A stretch of 64,000 bases of DNA from Prosapia bicincta (lineage: Eukaryota; Arthropoda; Insecta; Hemiptera; Cercopidae). The DNA is taken from the NCBI GenBank assembly GCA_036971475.1, contig JBAIZL010000068.1, forward strand, positions 42,501 through 106,500. Direction: 5' to 3'. Positions 36,844 through 47,134 of the stretch are shown in pieces (position 1 is the first letter of the stretch; each line of letters begins with the position of its first letter). Position numbers and translations under genes: made by a program. The notes under the pieces are model-generated. The model searched no databases, was not told the origin of the DNA, and saw nothing but the letters and a program-made list of their open reading frames with translations.

Positions 36844-37560
36844 TTATATATTGAAAGTAATAAATAGATACTTACTAAAAAAAAAGAATACGTAGAAAGA
36901 AGAAATATAAAAAAGAAAGAACTACTTTAAACAATTAAATACCAAAAGAGCAGAAAACGAATGAATAAAATCAACTTGGCTCTTTTAATTCGGTATTTAA
37001 CCGTATAAAAATGGAGACTTTTTATTCGTGTGCGATATATGGGTCTATAGTGTGGGCTGATACAGAACTTTGTCTCTTGTTATGTGTTATACACACACTG
37101 TAGGATATTAAATTGCCCACTATTATTACATCATTTAATTTGGAATTGTGTGATACAATATCGAATTTCATCAAACAGGTATATCATATTTTATGACATC
37201 GTTATGTCATATGATTATGTGATCATATGTATCTAGTGATTACATGGCATTATTGTACTGTATGGGATCGGAATGTATTCTTTTTATTAGATTAAATTGA
37301 AATTTAATTTTTAAATCGTCCCTATTATTATTCAGAAAAAACTAAATGAAAAATTTCCGTTTCGATACAAAAGAAATTTTTTAACTTATATCTAAGTAAT
37401 AGAATCCTTACATACAAATATGAGTGAAAAGTTCTGCAGACAGAGCTGTATTAGATTAAATATATGCAAATGTATCAAAGAGTCAATAAGTTATACTTTT
37501 AATGGATTTGTTATAATATATTATATTTCCCTTAAGTTATTTATCAGTAAATATACTGTT
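36843..37560. other. Unassigned AT-rich DNA
   Basis: No gene or repeat was recognised. An imperfect iteration of tcatatgattatgtgatcatatg lies near 37205-37235. Confidence 0.45.
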
Positions 37561-37569
37561 TAGATTATG

Positions 37570-38510
37570 TTACGTTACGACAGGATAGGACAAGTTAGGG
37601 TAGGACAGGATAGATTATTTCAAGATAGGCTGGGTTGAGATAAATTAGGATACCTAAGGTTAGGTTAAGGTAGGTTACTTTAGGATAGGTTAGGTTAGGT
37701 TTTGTTCAGGATATAATAGGACAGGTTAGCTTATGATGGCCTAGTTAAGGATAGGATAGGTTAAGTTAGGTTGGGATGGGATAGATTTGGATACCATTGG
37801 TTAGGTTATGATAGAATAGCTTAAGTTAAAATAGGTGGTTAAGTTAGGTTGGGATGGGATAGATTTGGAAACTTTGTGTTAGGTTAAGATAGGTTAGGTT
37901 AGGATTGGTCAGGTTACAATAGGATAGTTTAGGTTTGGATAGGTTAGTTAAGGATAGGTTAGGTTAAGTTAGGTTAAGGTGGGAAAGGTTTGGATACCTT
38001 AGGTTAGGTTAGGATAAGTTATTTTAGAATAGGTTAGGTTAGGATTGTTCAGATTAAAATAAGATAGCTTAGGTTTGGATAGGTTAGTTAGGGATAGGCT
38101 AGTTTAGGTTAAGTTAGGTTGAGACGGGATAGGTTTGGATGCAGTGGGTTAGGTTAGGATGAGTTACTTTACAATAGGCTAGGTTAGGATTGGTCAGGTT
38201 ACAATAAGATAGCTTAGGTTTGTATAGGTTAGTTAAAGATAGGTTAGGTTAGGTTAGGGTAAGTTAGGTTGAGACGGGATAGGTTTGGATACCTTGGGTT
38301 AGGTTAGGATAAGTTAGTTTAGAATAGGTTAGGTTAGGATTGGTCAGGTTACAATAAGATAGCTTAGTTTAGGATAGGTTAATTAAGGATAGGTTAGGTT
38401 AGGTTAAGTTAGGTTAAGATGGGATAGGTTTGGATAGCTTAGGTTGTGTTAGGATATGTTAGGTTAGGATTGGTCACGTTACGAAAGGACAGCATAGATA
38501 AGTTAGGTTA
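37570..38510. repeat. Degenerate interstitial TTAGG telomere-like array
   Basis: Runs of aggttaggttagg (the insect telomere pentamer TTAGG) are mixed with variants ggatagg, ggttaag, ggataag. A higher-order period of about 130-150 bp is visible: aggattggtcaggttacaat-type markers occur near 37901, 38041, 38186, 38336 and 38466. A small isolated piece of the complementary motif (gctaacctaacctatcc) lies near 54402. Confidence 0.85.
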
Positions 38511-39074
38511 TAGGCATAAAAACTGATTGTCTGATAATACGTTTAATGTTCTGATAGATAAAGGACGTCCGAAACGTGTTAGCAAAAATAATTTGACAAT
38601 GGTAAATAAGGCAGAAATACATCTTACGTAATTTGTAGTATAGTTGTTCATCGACATCGTCCAACATAACTTTACCTCATGCAGTATATTAGTAGGGTGT
38701 GCCCCTATTAAACTCTCGGGTTCTATTGTAAGTTAATAAGTATTGTTCTAGATCTGAAGGCGGCGTCAACATACAATCTCATATATTCCCTACAAATGTC
38801 TCGTCATATTACTAGAAAATATCCATTTACAAATACATCTAGCAAATAATTTTATTTTTTAAATTTCCGCCGAAATATTCTTAACATACTTAATAAGGCC
38901 AAGACAATATCTATTACAAAACTAAAAAATGTTTACTTTCGAATTTATAAATTTGTCTTTTTGTTAAAACTTTTAAGAGACATACCTCTTATCCCATAAA
39001 TATAAAATATTTTAACAAATATTTATTATTTTTTTGTAGTCCATAACGTTCAATGAAACTTAATTAATCACTTT
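38511..39074. other. Unassigned DNA
   Basis: Nothing was recognised between the telomere-like array and the next foldback. Confidence 0.5.
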
Positions 39075-39253
39075 AACATTAGTTTATGACTATCCGAACT
39101 TTGAATTTTGTAAATTTGTAAAAACTTATTGAGACAGAACGTTTTCGATCGCTATGTGGCGATCTTCATCAGTCTGCGATCGAAAACGTTTTATCTTAGT
39201 ACGTATTTACAAATTTACAAAATTTAAAGTTGGTACAGTCATAAACTAATGTG
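39075..39253. repeat. Head-to-head pair of Penelope-type tails
   Basis: Inverted arms share, reading outward, gcgatcgaaaacgtt, acaaatttacaaaattt (right arm) or acaaatttacaaaattcaaa (left arm), and gtcataaactaatgt. The left arm retains the whole hammerhead-like core; the right arm begins only at cgatcgaaaacg. Arms are about 75 bp. Confidence 0.8.
39133..39176 (-). ncRNA. Hammerhead-ribozyme-like motif with strong stem II
   Basis: Minus strand: CAGA, core CTGATGA (39166-39172), one extra A, six-pair stem II GATCGC/GCGATC with loop CACATA, core GAAA (39143-39146), palindrome AACGTT (39138-39143) as stem III, then CTG. Stem I is only partly formed (CAGA against TCTG is one base out of register). 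The core and stem II are the best preserved of the minus-strand set. Confidence 0.45.
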
Positions 39254-41504
39254 AAAATGAATAAACATTTCTTGTAAATATCAGTAGTAGGAAGGACCAA
39301 CGTTGTTGATATTTGTATTCCTTATCTTGGGAAGGACTAAGGTAGAAAAAACTCTCCTTATATTCGAACGAAGGATGAAAACCAGTTGTACACGTACTAA
39401 CCCATCTTCGTCTTTTCTGATTATGGAATAGAAAAAACCAAGGTTCATTTTTATATCTCTATACACAAGAAGCAAAATTTCATCCATAGGACGTTTACGT
39501 AGAACCCCATCCTACCATTTCGATAGGTCGTCGTTCACGGCTCAAGAAAATTCTGGTGCTACTGCTTCGTGTACAAAGGAATTTCTAGAAACCGACTCTT
39601 CAACATATAAATCGCTATAAAACCCTCTTCATCATATATTAAGTTTTAAATAAGTAAAGCTACTCCTTGTATATTAAAAGTTACATAAAATACATCCAGT
39701 GATGACCATGAAAATGAGAGAACTTACCCAAAAAATATAACTACGGTGTCCCCAAAAGTGGTATATAGTGATATTAGAGGGGCAGTGTCTTAGGTGAAGG
39801 ATCCCGAACCCTAACCGCTAAACGAACGGATTCTACAAGAGTTTTCAAAGAATATATATGTTACGGTAAACTCCTATGTATTGAAAAATTGTAAGATTCT
39901 CCAATAAAACCTAAGATTCACCTTCTCCTAATCGTAAAACGTCAGAACTCTTCTGTGGTCATCATTCATTTCGGATTTTTACCATAATACACACGGTAAA
40001 CCATAGGTTTTAGCTTAGAAGCCTTTCCTAACCTTAATTGAAGCTCTCGTTGGTATAAAAAAATTAAGTAGAAATACGCATTGTTTTTTTCCTAAAACAA
40101 GTATTTACCTTCCGCAATTGGTAAAACATAGCAAACCCAAGCCGTAATTGTAAAAGCCCAAATTATCATTGCTTATTAAAAAATGTATATTGGTAAAGTC
40201 TTAAAACCTAATACTCGTATTTACTAATATACAGGTTTTTACAGAAGGATATAGACAACCAGATATATTTCCTTTGTTTTAATAAAATATTAATAACCAA
40301 TCTGACGGTAGAAAAGTGAGCCTAAATTCTTAAGATCTGAAATAGTTCCTTTTCTACGCCAATAAACAATTAAAATGAAGAAATGTTGATGTTTACATAG
40401 GAAATTAAACAAAAAAAAAGATTTCTCACGAGGAAAAACTGACACTTAAATACTTAAACAATAAAAGTGAAGCGATTCTTGATAATTAAACATCAAAACA
40501 AATAACAACAAAATAATCCTGCTGTACTGTCTATACTCAAATAACTCAACAAACATAAAAACAATAGGGATGAAGGAGATTTTATATTTGAAGAACACAA
40601 TAAACCGAAACCAAAAATATTGGGTATGTGGATATATTAAAAATTAAATAATTAAACAATAAAAATGGATAAATGTTTATATTTAAACAACGAAACTCGC
40701 CAAATTATTAGGCATGATAGAAGATTGATAGTTATATAACAAAAAACCAAAAATAAGAATGAAGATATGTAGATATTAAAATAACACAACAAACAAAAAA
40801 TAATAAGAAGAAAACATCTATCTACTAAAATAAAAAAAAGATAGGCCTATACGACGAATAAATACGATGCTTTTACATGTCCTTTGTCATAAAAAATCGA
40901 GTTGAAGGACAACGTCTGGAATTCCGCAGGAATATTTAATCATACAATGTCAGCTCTGTTTAATAATAATTACAGTCACATCTGCTAAACATTGGACGCG
41001 AAGTGTCAATTAAGAAGAATTCTGGTGTGAGTGTATCCTTTCAGGCAACGTTGAATGACGCCAGGGAAATTAACGGGGTCACAACCTTTATGCGTCATGA
41101 AACAGTTTTTTAAAAATTTCATTTAGCTTGTTTTAAAGACTTAAATTTACTTCAGAAAAATTTATTATAATTTCATTTATCATCGTGTGTTTTTTGTTTT
41201 TTTTTGTGTGAAAATATTTAATTTTATAAGTTTTGGAATCATTACGTTTCTCAATATATCATAAAATTAAATATTTTAGATTTTTCTATCTATATTATTT
41301 CTTATTTTCATGCTGATATTACATGAACTTGTTGCTAGTTTTATGTTTTAATATGTTATATTCAAAAAAAGGTGCCAAAAGATACACTCAAGGTAGACGT
41401 TTGTGTTGTTCAATTAATTTATAATTATATATATATGCGAGTATATATATATTATATATATATTATATATATTTTTAATTTATTTATATACTATAATATA
41501 TAAA

Positions 41505-41509
<5 letters not shown>
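39254..41509. other. Unassigned AT-rich DNA
   Basis: No gene is recognised. The 68-codon minus frame at 39281-39487 shows no known motif. Around 41425-41510 the sequence is almost pure A/T with TA runs that lead into the microsatellite. Confidence 0.5.

Positions 41510-41569
<60 letters not shown>
41510..41569. repeat. (TA)n microsatellite at the 3' end of the Penelope-like element
   Basis: About 60 bp of pure TA lies directly beyond the 3' end of the element that reads leftward on the minus strand (…caggaaaacatatttgatat, tctac, then TA). Confidence 0.95.
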
Positions 41570-41571
<2 letters not shown>

Positions 41572-41874
41572 GAATATCAAATATGTTTTCCTGTTAGAAT
41601 TATTTTTAAGATTAAATAATATACACTAATTACAGGAATAATTTATTGAATAATACACTCAAAGCTATTCGTTGGTTGACATTACCAACATCCTCAGGAA
41701 TTACAATACTAAGAATGACAAAAGAACTGTCTAACAGATATGAAGTTACTAGATAAAGCATTACACAGTTGCCAAATCTATTACAATATTGCCAAACCTA
41801 TTCCACTGCTGCCACAACATTATATACATTGAATATAGTATGGAATTTAGAACGTATTTGAATTTTTTCATCTA

Positions 41875-42360
41875 TCAAGTTGTTATGTCAATATTATGCT
41901 TATAAATTTCAAAAGCTTCACATACGTTCATTTTTAATCCTTTATTTATTTCTTTTATAATTTTCATACTATTTATATTAGGAAACATACGATTATTATT
42001 AATAAAATGGGTAGCGAAATTAGACAAATTAGACTCATAAATATTTATTTTTAAAAAAGTATTAAAATGTTCTTTATACCTTTCTTTCAATTTTTTCTTT
42101 GTTTGTCCTATATAAACATTATTACAAAATTCACATTCTAATTTATAAACTCCATTTTTCTCATGTATAGGCATACTATTTATATTATTATTATGGTTAA
42201 TTATATTTATTATTCTATTAATAGTTCTATATGCAATTTTTATGTTTTTATTAGTAAATAATTTGGAAATATTTTTTATTTCAAAACCAGTGTAAGTAAA
42301 AGTAGATCTACTCCATACAGTATTATTATTATTATTATTACTATTGTAATTAATATTATT
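41875..42360 (-). pseudogene. Penelope-like element: GIY-YIG endonuclease end of the polyprotein
   Basis: An open minus-strand frame gives WSRSTFTYTGFEIKNISKLF, then TNKNIKIAYRTINRI, then the endonuclease. GVYKLECEFC and VYIGQTKKKLKERYKEH supply the GIY (as GVY), the YIG and the conserved arginine. The CEFC pair and later H residues (KEH, THF) fit the CCHH zinc-binding feature described for Penelope-type GIY-YIG domains. The KLF.N.NIKIAYRT block is a hallmark just upstream of it. The frame ends at 41875 with DITT. This part looks nearly intact, but it is only the C-terminus of a protein normally several times longer. Function when active: nicking target DNA for target-primed reverse transcription. 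Confidence 0.88.
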
Positions 42361-42598
42361 TTTTATTTATTTGTAATATATTATAATTTAATTTATCTAC
42401 TGTTTTCTTTTTGTAACCAATTTCTACGGCTATCTGGTATATTATGTTTTTTTCCCTCATTTTATTTTCATTGTTCATAGGAATTTTATTCATTCTATAA
42501 AGAAGATTATATAAAGCAGCCATTTTCTGATTATATGGATGGTTGCAATAATTAGGTATTATTTGATTGGTTTGTGTAGGTTTACGATAAATCATATA
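42356..42598 (-). pseudogene. Penelope-like element: end of reverse transcriptase/thumb region
   Basis: The frame reads MIYRKPTQTNQIIP, NYCNHPYNQKMAALYNLLYR and so on to the KKKTVDKLN region, ending at 42356. The IYRKPT.T..IIP...CHP/NHP...K.AA....+R pattern is the segment following the catalytic blocks in Penelope-type reverse transcriptases. It is separated from the GIY-YIG frame by a stop or frameshift. Its upstream continuation, FLDITIIRNETSLE, lies on the far side of the pogo insertion at 45476-45419. Across the junction the two pieces are not in the same frame after removing one TA, so a further small indel exists. Confidence 0.8.
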
Positions 42599-45416
42599 GG
42601 GTAATTCCGGTATAGATGGACCACCGAGATAGTTGGACCTGTTGTGTAGTTCAGTAATCGGCCGCAGTAGACCTCTGGAGTCAGTGCCGAACTGTCATGG
42701 TGGTCGCAAATAGTTCACAGCTGTATTTCTGTTGAGTTTTGTTTATTAGTTTTCAAGTTATTGAGAAGAAACTAAATCCGGTGAGTTGAAAATTTTTTCA
42801 TAGTTGTATTTACACGCTGATACACTTAAAAGTTTAGTTTATAATGCAATTCTAGCGATGAATCTTAGTAGTAAAACAAATAGGCAATGCAAATAAATGT
42901 ACGTGTTTAATGGCGACAGTCGCTGCACAAGGCTCATACTGTGCTGGTCCATCTATCCCGGACAAACGGGATAGATGGACCATTTCATTTGGGGATAGTT
43001 GAACCAATTTTTCTGATCTTATTGTTTGGATTGAATTGGTTTTATCTCTCGTTTTTTATTTTCAGAAAATGCCGACTGAGTATAAAAGAAAGATTAGATC
43101 GACAAGAGGGTCCTGGGATGAAGATGACTTGATAAAAGCTATAAATTCTGTAAAGAATAATTGTCTTGGTATCAACGAAGCTGCAATAACTTATAATATA
43201 CCCAAAACGGCACTCCAAAGAAAACTTTAAAAAGACATATTAATTAAAGGTTCTATGGGACGTAACTCCTTGCTCGGACCTGAAAATGAATATAAAATTG
43301 CAGATCACATAAAAAAACTACAAGCTTCTGGTTTTACACCTAGCAGAGATACCGTAAGGTCGATGGCATTTAGATTAGCAAATCAGCTTGGTCCTGAACA
43401 TACATTCAATACCGAAAGTGAAATGGCAGGTTTTGATTGGCTTCAGTCATTTTTAAGGCGAAACCCTCAGCTCTCCATAAGAAAGTCTGAGGGAATATAA
43501 AAAAAACAGGGCGATTGGGATGAATAAAACAGTTGTAAGAGAATATTTTGAGTTACTGGAAAAAACTATAGTTGGAAATGATTTGGTTGAAAAGCCCGGT
43601 CATATTTTCAACATGGATGAGACTGGATTGCAACCAAACAACAAACCAGGTCAAGTAATTGCTGTGAAAGGATCAAAATGTGTTAGTACTATTACTTCAG
43701 GGGGCGAGACAATCTCTGTCGTGTGTTGCTTCAACGGTGAAGGTAATTACGTTCCTCCCTATTGCATTTTCAAAGGGAAAAATAAAAAAGTAGAGTTTAG
43801 TGATGGCATGCCTCCCGGATCTGCTATTGTAATGGACGAGAAGTCAGCTTACATAAATTCAGAACTATTTTACGACTGGCTTAAAAACCAATTCTTGCCA
43901 AGAAAGCCATAAGGGGAAGTTATTTTAATTTTTGTTGAACACTCGTCTCACTGTGGTAATTTAGAGATGCTCGAATTTGCCAGAGAAAACGACATAATTC
44001 TACTTGGATTACCAGGTCCCACCACACATTTTTGCAGCCTCTAGACAGAAACTTTTTTAAATCATTAAAGTCTTATTACTATGCTGAGTGCAATAAATTT
44101 ATGAAAATCAATCCGTCAAGACAAATCAACAGACTTCAGTTTGGAAAGCTTTTAAGCCCTGCTTGGTCTAAGGCAGCTACTCAACAGTACTACTCAAAAA
44201 ATGCCCTTTGAGTACAACAGCTACTCAAAATGCCCTTTCAGGCTTTCAAAGCTGTGGTGTAATTCCACTTAATATGTCTTCTATACCTGATTACGCTTTC
44301 CTGACTCCTCAAGACCTTCATGACACTATTGCAGTAGATCGAAATCCGAATTCATCTACTGACGTGGACAGCAGAAACACAAATAACCCTGATAGAGTAA
44401 TTGCTGATGACATTGCAATTCCCAGCACTTCGACTCAACCACTACAGCATGAAAGGGATCAGAGTAAAACTTTAACACCTTCTAAGATACTGGACAAGCT
44501 GTCACCCATTCCAACTTTGAAGAAAAAGGTAACTGCTCGTGGTAAAGCTGCAAATGTCGCCAAAATTTTAAACTCACCCCACACAATTCTAAATATTGTA
44601 AAAACCAAGGAAAAGAAAGAACATCTATTTAAACAAAAAGAAGAGAGGAAAAGGCTTAGAGATACTTCTTAACGGCTTAGAGAGAGAAAAGGCTTAGAGA
44701 GGTCAACTTTTAATACTAAAGATAAACAGAACAGCCTGATTTAAAGAAGACGAAGGCCTTCTTGAAAGATGTTAAAAAAAGCTCAACAGCGCTTCCATTT
44801 TGTAAGGACAGTGTAGGATGCTAAAATTAATGTGTAGGATGCTATGAAGATTACGAAAAAACTACTAAAGCAAAAGACTGGATCAAATGTACAAAATGTT
44901 CAAGATGGATACACGAAAATTGCACAAAATTTGGAGAAATATGCGACAATTGTGGGAAAAAGGATTTTAAGAAAAAATTCATATTAAGAAAGAAAGTGAC
45001 TAAAATCATTTTTTCGCTCATATTTTAAAAATACAGATTAAAACTGATTTCATATGTTTTTTACAGCTTCTAATAAAAATGTTTTAATTTTACTTTAGTG
45101 TATTAAAATTTTGAAACATTTATATAATGAATGATTTTATAGAAAAACAATTTTTTTTTTTCATTATACTGCCTGTGAATATACTGGTCCAACTATCCCC
45201 TATAGTGTGGACCATCTAACCCATAGAGTAAGGGCTAGATGGACCACGTGCAAATTTGATAAAATATTTTTTAATTAAAAGGGTGATGAATATGCATGTA
45301 TTATTCCAAAATATATTGAAACAGGATATCACAATTTTTGTTTCAAAAAGAATGAACCACTAATCGTCGAGTAAAGCCAAAATGAAAAAGGTGGTCCATC
45401 TATACTGGAATTACCC
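42599..45416 (+). mobile_element. Pogo/Tigger-like DNA transposon with complete ends
   Basis: Terminal inverted repeats of 27 bp are visible: gggtaattccggtatagatg then gaccacc at the left, and the inverse at the right (ggtggtcc...ggaattaccc), with one mismatch. TA duplications flank both sides (42597-42598 and 45417-45418), as expected for the Tc1/mariner superfamily. Subterminal copies of the ggatagatggaccat / actggtccaactatcccc type motif occur near 42958-42980 and 45184-45245. The element is 2818 bp and contains one decayed transposase gene. It lies inside the Penelope-like coding sequence. Confidence 0.93.
43069..44975 (+). pseudogene. Pogo-like DDE transposase with C-terminal PHD-like finger, decayed
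   Basis: Domains in order. MPTEYKRKIRSTRGSWDEDD with NEAAITYNIPKTALQRKL (43069-43230) is the psq-type helix-turn-helix. 43255-43500 is a CENP-B-type DNA-binding domain. 43520-43912 starts the DDE domain, with NMDETGLQPNNKPGQ carrying the first catalytic D. The second site should read DGHSSH but reads VEHSSH (near 43940), so that catalytic residue is lost. A one-base change breaks the frame before QPLDR, the third catalytic site (about 44035). 44208-44672 is the variable C-terminal tail. A last segment (about 44826-44972) reads CYEDYEKTTKAKDWIKC, CSRWIHENC and ICDNC, a PHD-like zinc finger. Stops or frameshifts at 43228, 43498, 43912, 44041 and 44672 make it inactive. No introns are needed to explain the breaks. 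Confidence 0.88.
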
Positions 45417-45480
45417 TATTCTAAACTCGTTTCATTTCTAATTATTGTGATATCTAGGAAATTTATAAAAATTTATAAAC

Positions 45481-45483
<3 letters not shown>

Positions 45484-45543
<60 letters not shown>
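45484..45543. repeat. (TA)n microsatellite
   Basis: About 60 bp of TA lies between the upstream end of the Penelope-like fragment and the outer end of the next inverted tail pair. Confidence 0.95.
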
Positions 45544-45546
<3 letters not shown>

Positions 45547-45805
45547 TATGGTGATGTGTTTTCTTGTAATATAGTAAATAAATTTAAAATATTTCAAAAC
45601 AGGAATACTTTTATTGTATATATTATTCAAAGTTTTTCGCCGATAAAACAGTACCAGCATCTTCAAGAAAATAATTATCTAATAATTATTAGTGGTTAGA
45701 TAATTATTTTCCTGAAGATGCTGGTACTGTTTTATCGGCGAAAAGCTTTGAATATTATATGCAATAAAAGTATTCTTGTGTTTGAAATATTTTTAATTTA
45801 TTAAC
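45544..45805. repeat. Head-to-head pair of Penelope-type tails between TA microsatellites
   Basis: The left arm (minus) and right arm (plus) each read outward ttcctgaagatgctggtact (left: cttgaagatg), gttttatcggcgaaaa, tttgaatattatatgcaata and aagtattc.tgttt. Both then run into TA repeats, the left through acaagaaaacacatc. The palindromic centre is ataattatctaataattatt. Confidence 0.85.
45708..45753 (+). ncRNA. Hammerhead-ribozyme-like motif
   Basis: Segments: TTC, core CTGAAGA (45712-45718; position 7 is variable in hammerheads), one extra T, stem II GCTGG/TCGGC (two wobbles), core GAAA (45740-45743), palindrome AAGCTT (45743-45748) as stem III, T as the cleavage nucleotide, then GAA pairing with TTC. 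All strictly conserved core bases are present. Confidence 0.5.
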
Positions 45806-45817
45806 TATATATATATA

Positions 45818-45887
<70 letters not shown>

Positions 45888-45918
45888 CCAGGCGAAAAAC
45901 CTATCAAGTTTATCATCG

Positions 45919-45993
<75 letters not shown>
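45805..45993. repeat. Two (TA)n microsatellites with a 35-bp spacer
   Basis: TA runs at 45805-45886 and 45921-45993 are separated by ttcccaggcgaaaaacctat, caagtttatcatcgcc. The spacer also shows a gcgaaaa motif but is too short to classify. Open frames made of alternating YI codons here are artefacts. Confidence 0.9.
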
Positions 45994-45997
<4 letters not shown>

Positions 45998-47130
45998 CAA
46001 GCCCTCTGACGATGAAAATGTAAAAAGTATAGTATAATAATTGTGCTAATTGGCGCTACCCGTCCGAGTAAACATGAAGCTAAAGAAACCCATGCTAGCA
46101 GCACAGTAGCAGTAGTTCACATATTTTTCGCGAGCATTTTTTACTCGGTCTGATAGTAGTGCTGCTAGTATTCCCCTCTTCGGCAGCAATGTTCACTCGG
46201 TCCAGTAGTAGTTCAAATATTTCCACGATTTCAAATGTTTTGCTCGATGAGGTAGTAATAAATATCATAGTATCATTGTTTTCTTTTAAGAAACACAAAC
46301 GAAATGATAATACATTATTACTATTTAACTATATATAGTTAGGTAATAGATATAAAAACATAATCACTGTTAAAGTATTATATGGAATATGAAATAATAT
46401 AGCATAAGAGAGCGTAAGAACTAAGAACTGATAGCGTTTAACACAGAATACGCATTTAAAACATTTAGACATAAATCCTCTTAGGAAAGAAAATCGATTA
46501 TGACTCACTTAGGGATCGCGTGTTCCGTTCCCGATAAATTCTCGCGTATCCCATTTTTAAAGGATTTTATTGCTACGCTGACCTTCTTTGGAACTGCTAT
46601 TGGATTACACATTCCTTTATACAGCCTTTGCATTTAATACCATTAGGCTATTTTTTTGTTTCTAAAAGGATATATTTTATTTTATTAAACCTAAAAGGCA
46701 TTCAATTGAATTATTATAATTTTGTTTTTGTCCGTTACCAAAGGTGCAGTAAGTTTTAATGTGCAATTACTTCTTGAAGCAACGGGGTTTGTACAAGAGG
46801 TGGTATAGATTGTTCGTTGCTTTTTTAATCTTTACACATAACCTCTCAACTAGTCGTTACGTCATAACAAGGGCCAATCTTTGTGAACACGAAACATCCC
46901 ATAACTCTGCAAACTTTTACTTTCGTCAATGCGTTTTTCAGAGCATGGTTTATTTTATACAGAGAAAGGCTAAAGGTAGACTACACTTAGACTGTCAGTA
47001 AGGGAAATTCGGCTTTAGTCAACCCCGTAACTCTTGTATTGTCAGCATTTTTTTTAACAATGGGACCTAGAAGAAACTAAATTAAAACATTGGTATTTAT
47101 ATTTATTGTTTTTTGATATTATTATTGCTT
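45994..47130. other. Unassigned DNA with a small dispersed repeat
   Basis: gcaatgttcactcggtccag, tagta at 46186-46210 also occurs exactly at 55301-55325. A diverged neighbour (ttttttactcggtctgatag) lies at 46138, so this is a repeat family with internal duplication. The 80-codon plus frame at 46759-47001 is not recognised. A CTATATATAG palindrome occurs near 46329. Confidence 0.5.
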
Positions 47131-47134
47131 TTGT

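Larger units (their letters stand above)
41570..45483 (-). mobile_element. Penelope-like retroelement, 5'-truncated, split by a pogo-like insertion
   Basis: Reading on the minus strand, sequence FLDITIIRNETSLE (45476-45419) precedes the pogo insertion. MIYRKPTQTNQIIPNYCNHP and the GIY-YIG domain follow (42595-41875). A 3' UTR then carries tcctgaggatgttggtaatg, tcaaccaacgaatagctttg and gaaaacat before (TA)n. The element lacks most of its reverse transcriptase, so it is 5'-truncated, as is usual for these elements. Its other end at 45484 also meets a TA microsatellite. The tail is of the same family A type as those at 31.9, 32.2 and 35.6 kb, which links those short tails to a coding Penelope-like element. 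Confidence 0.85.

Noticed and set aside
45463..46104. Open frames of alternating Tyr-Ile codons
   Set aside because: They are (TA)n microsatellites read as codons.
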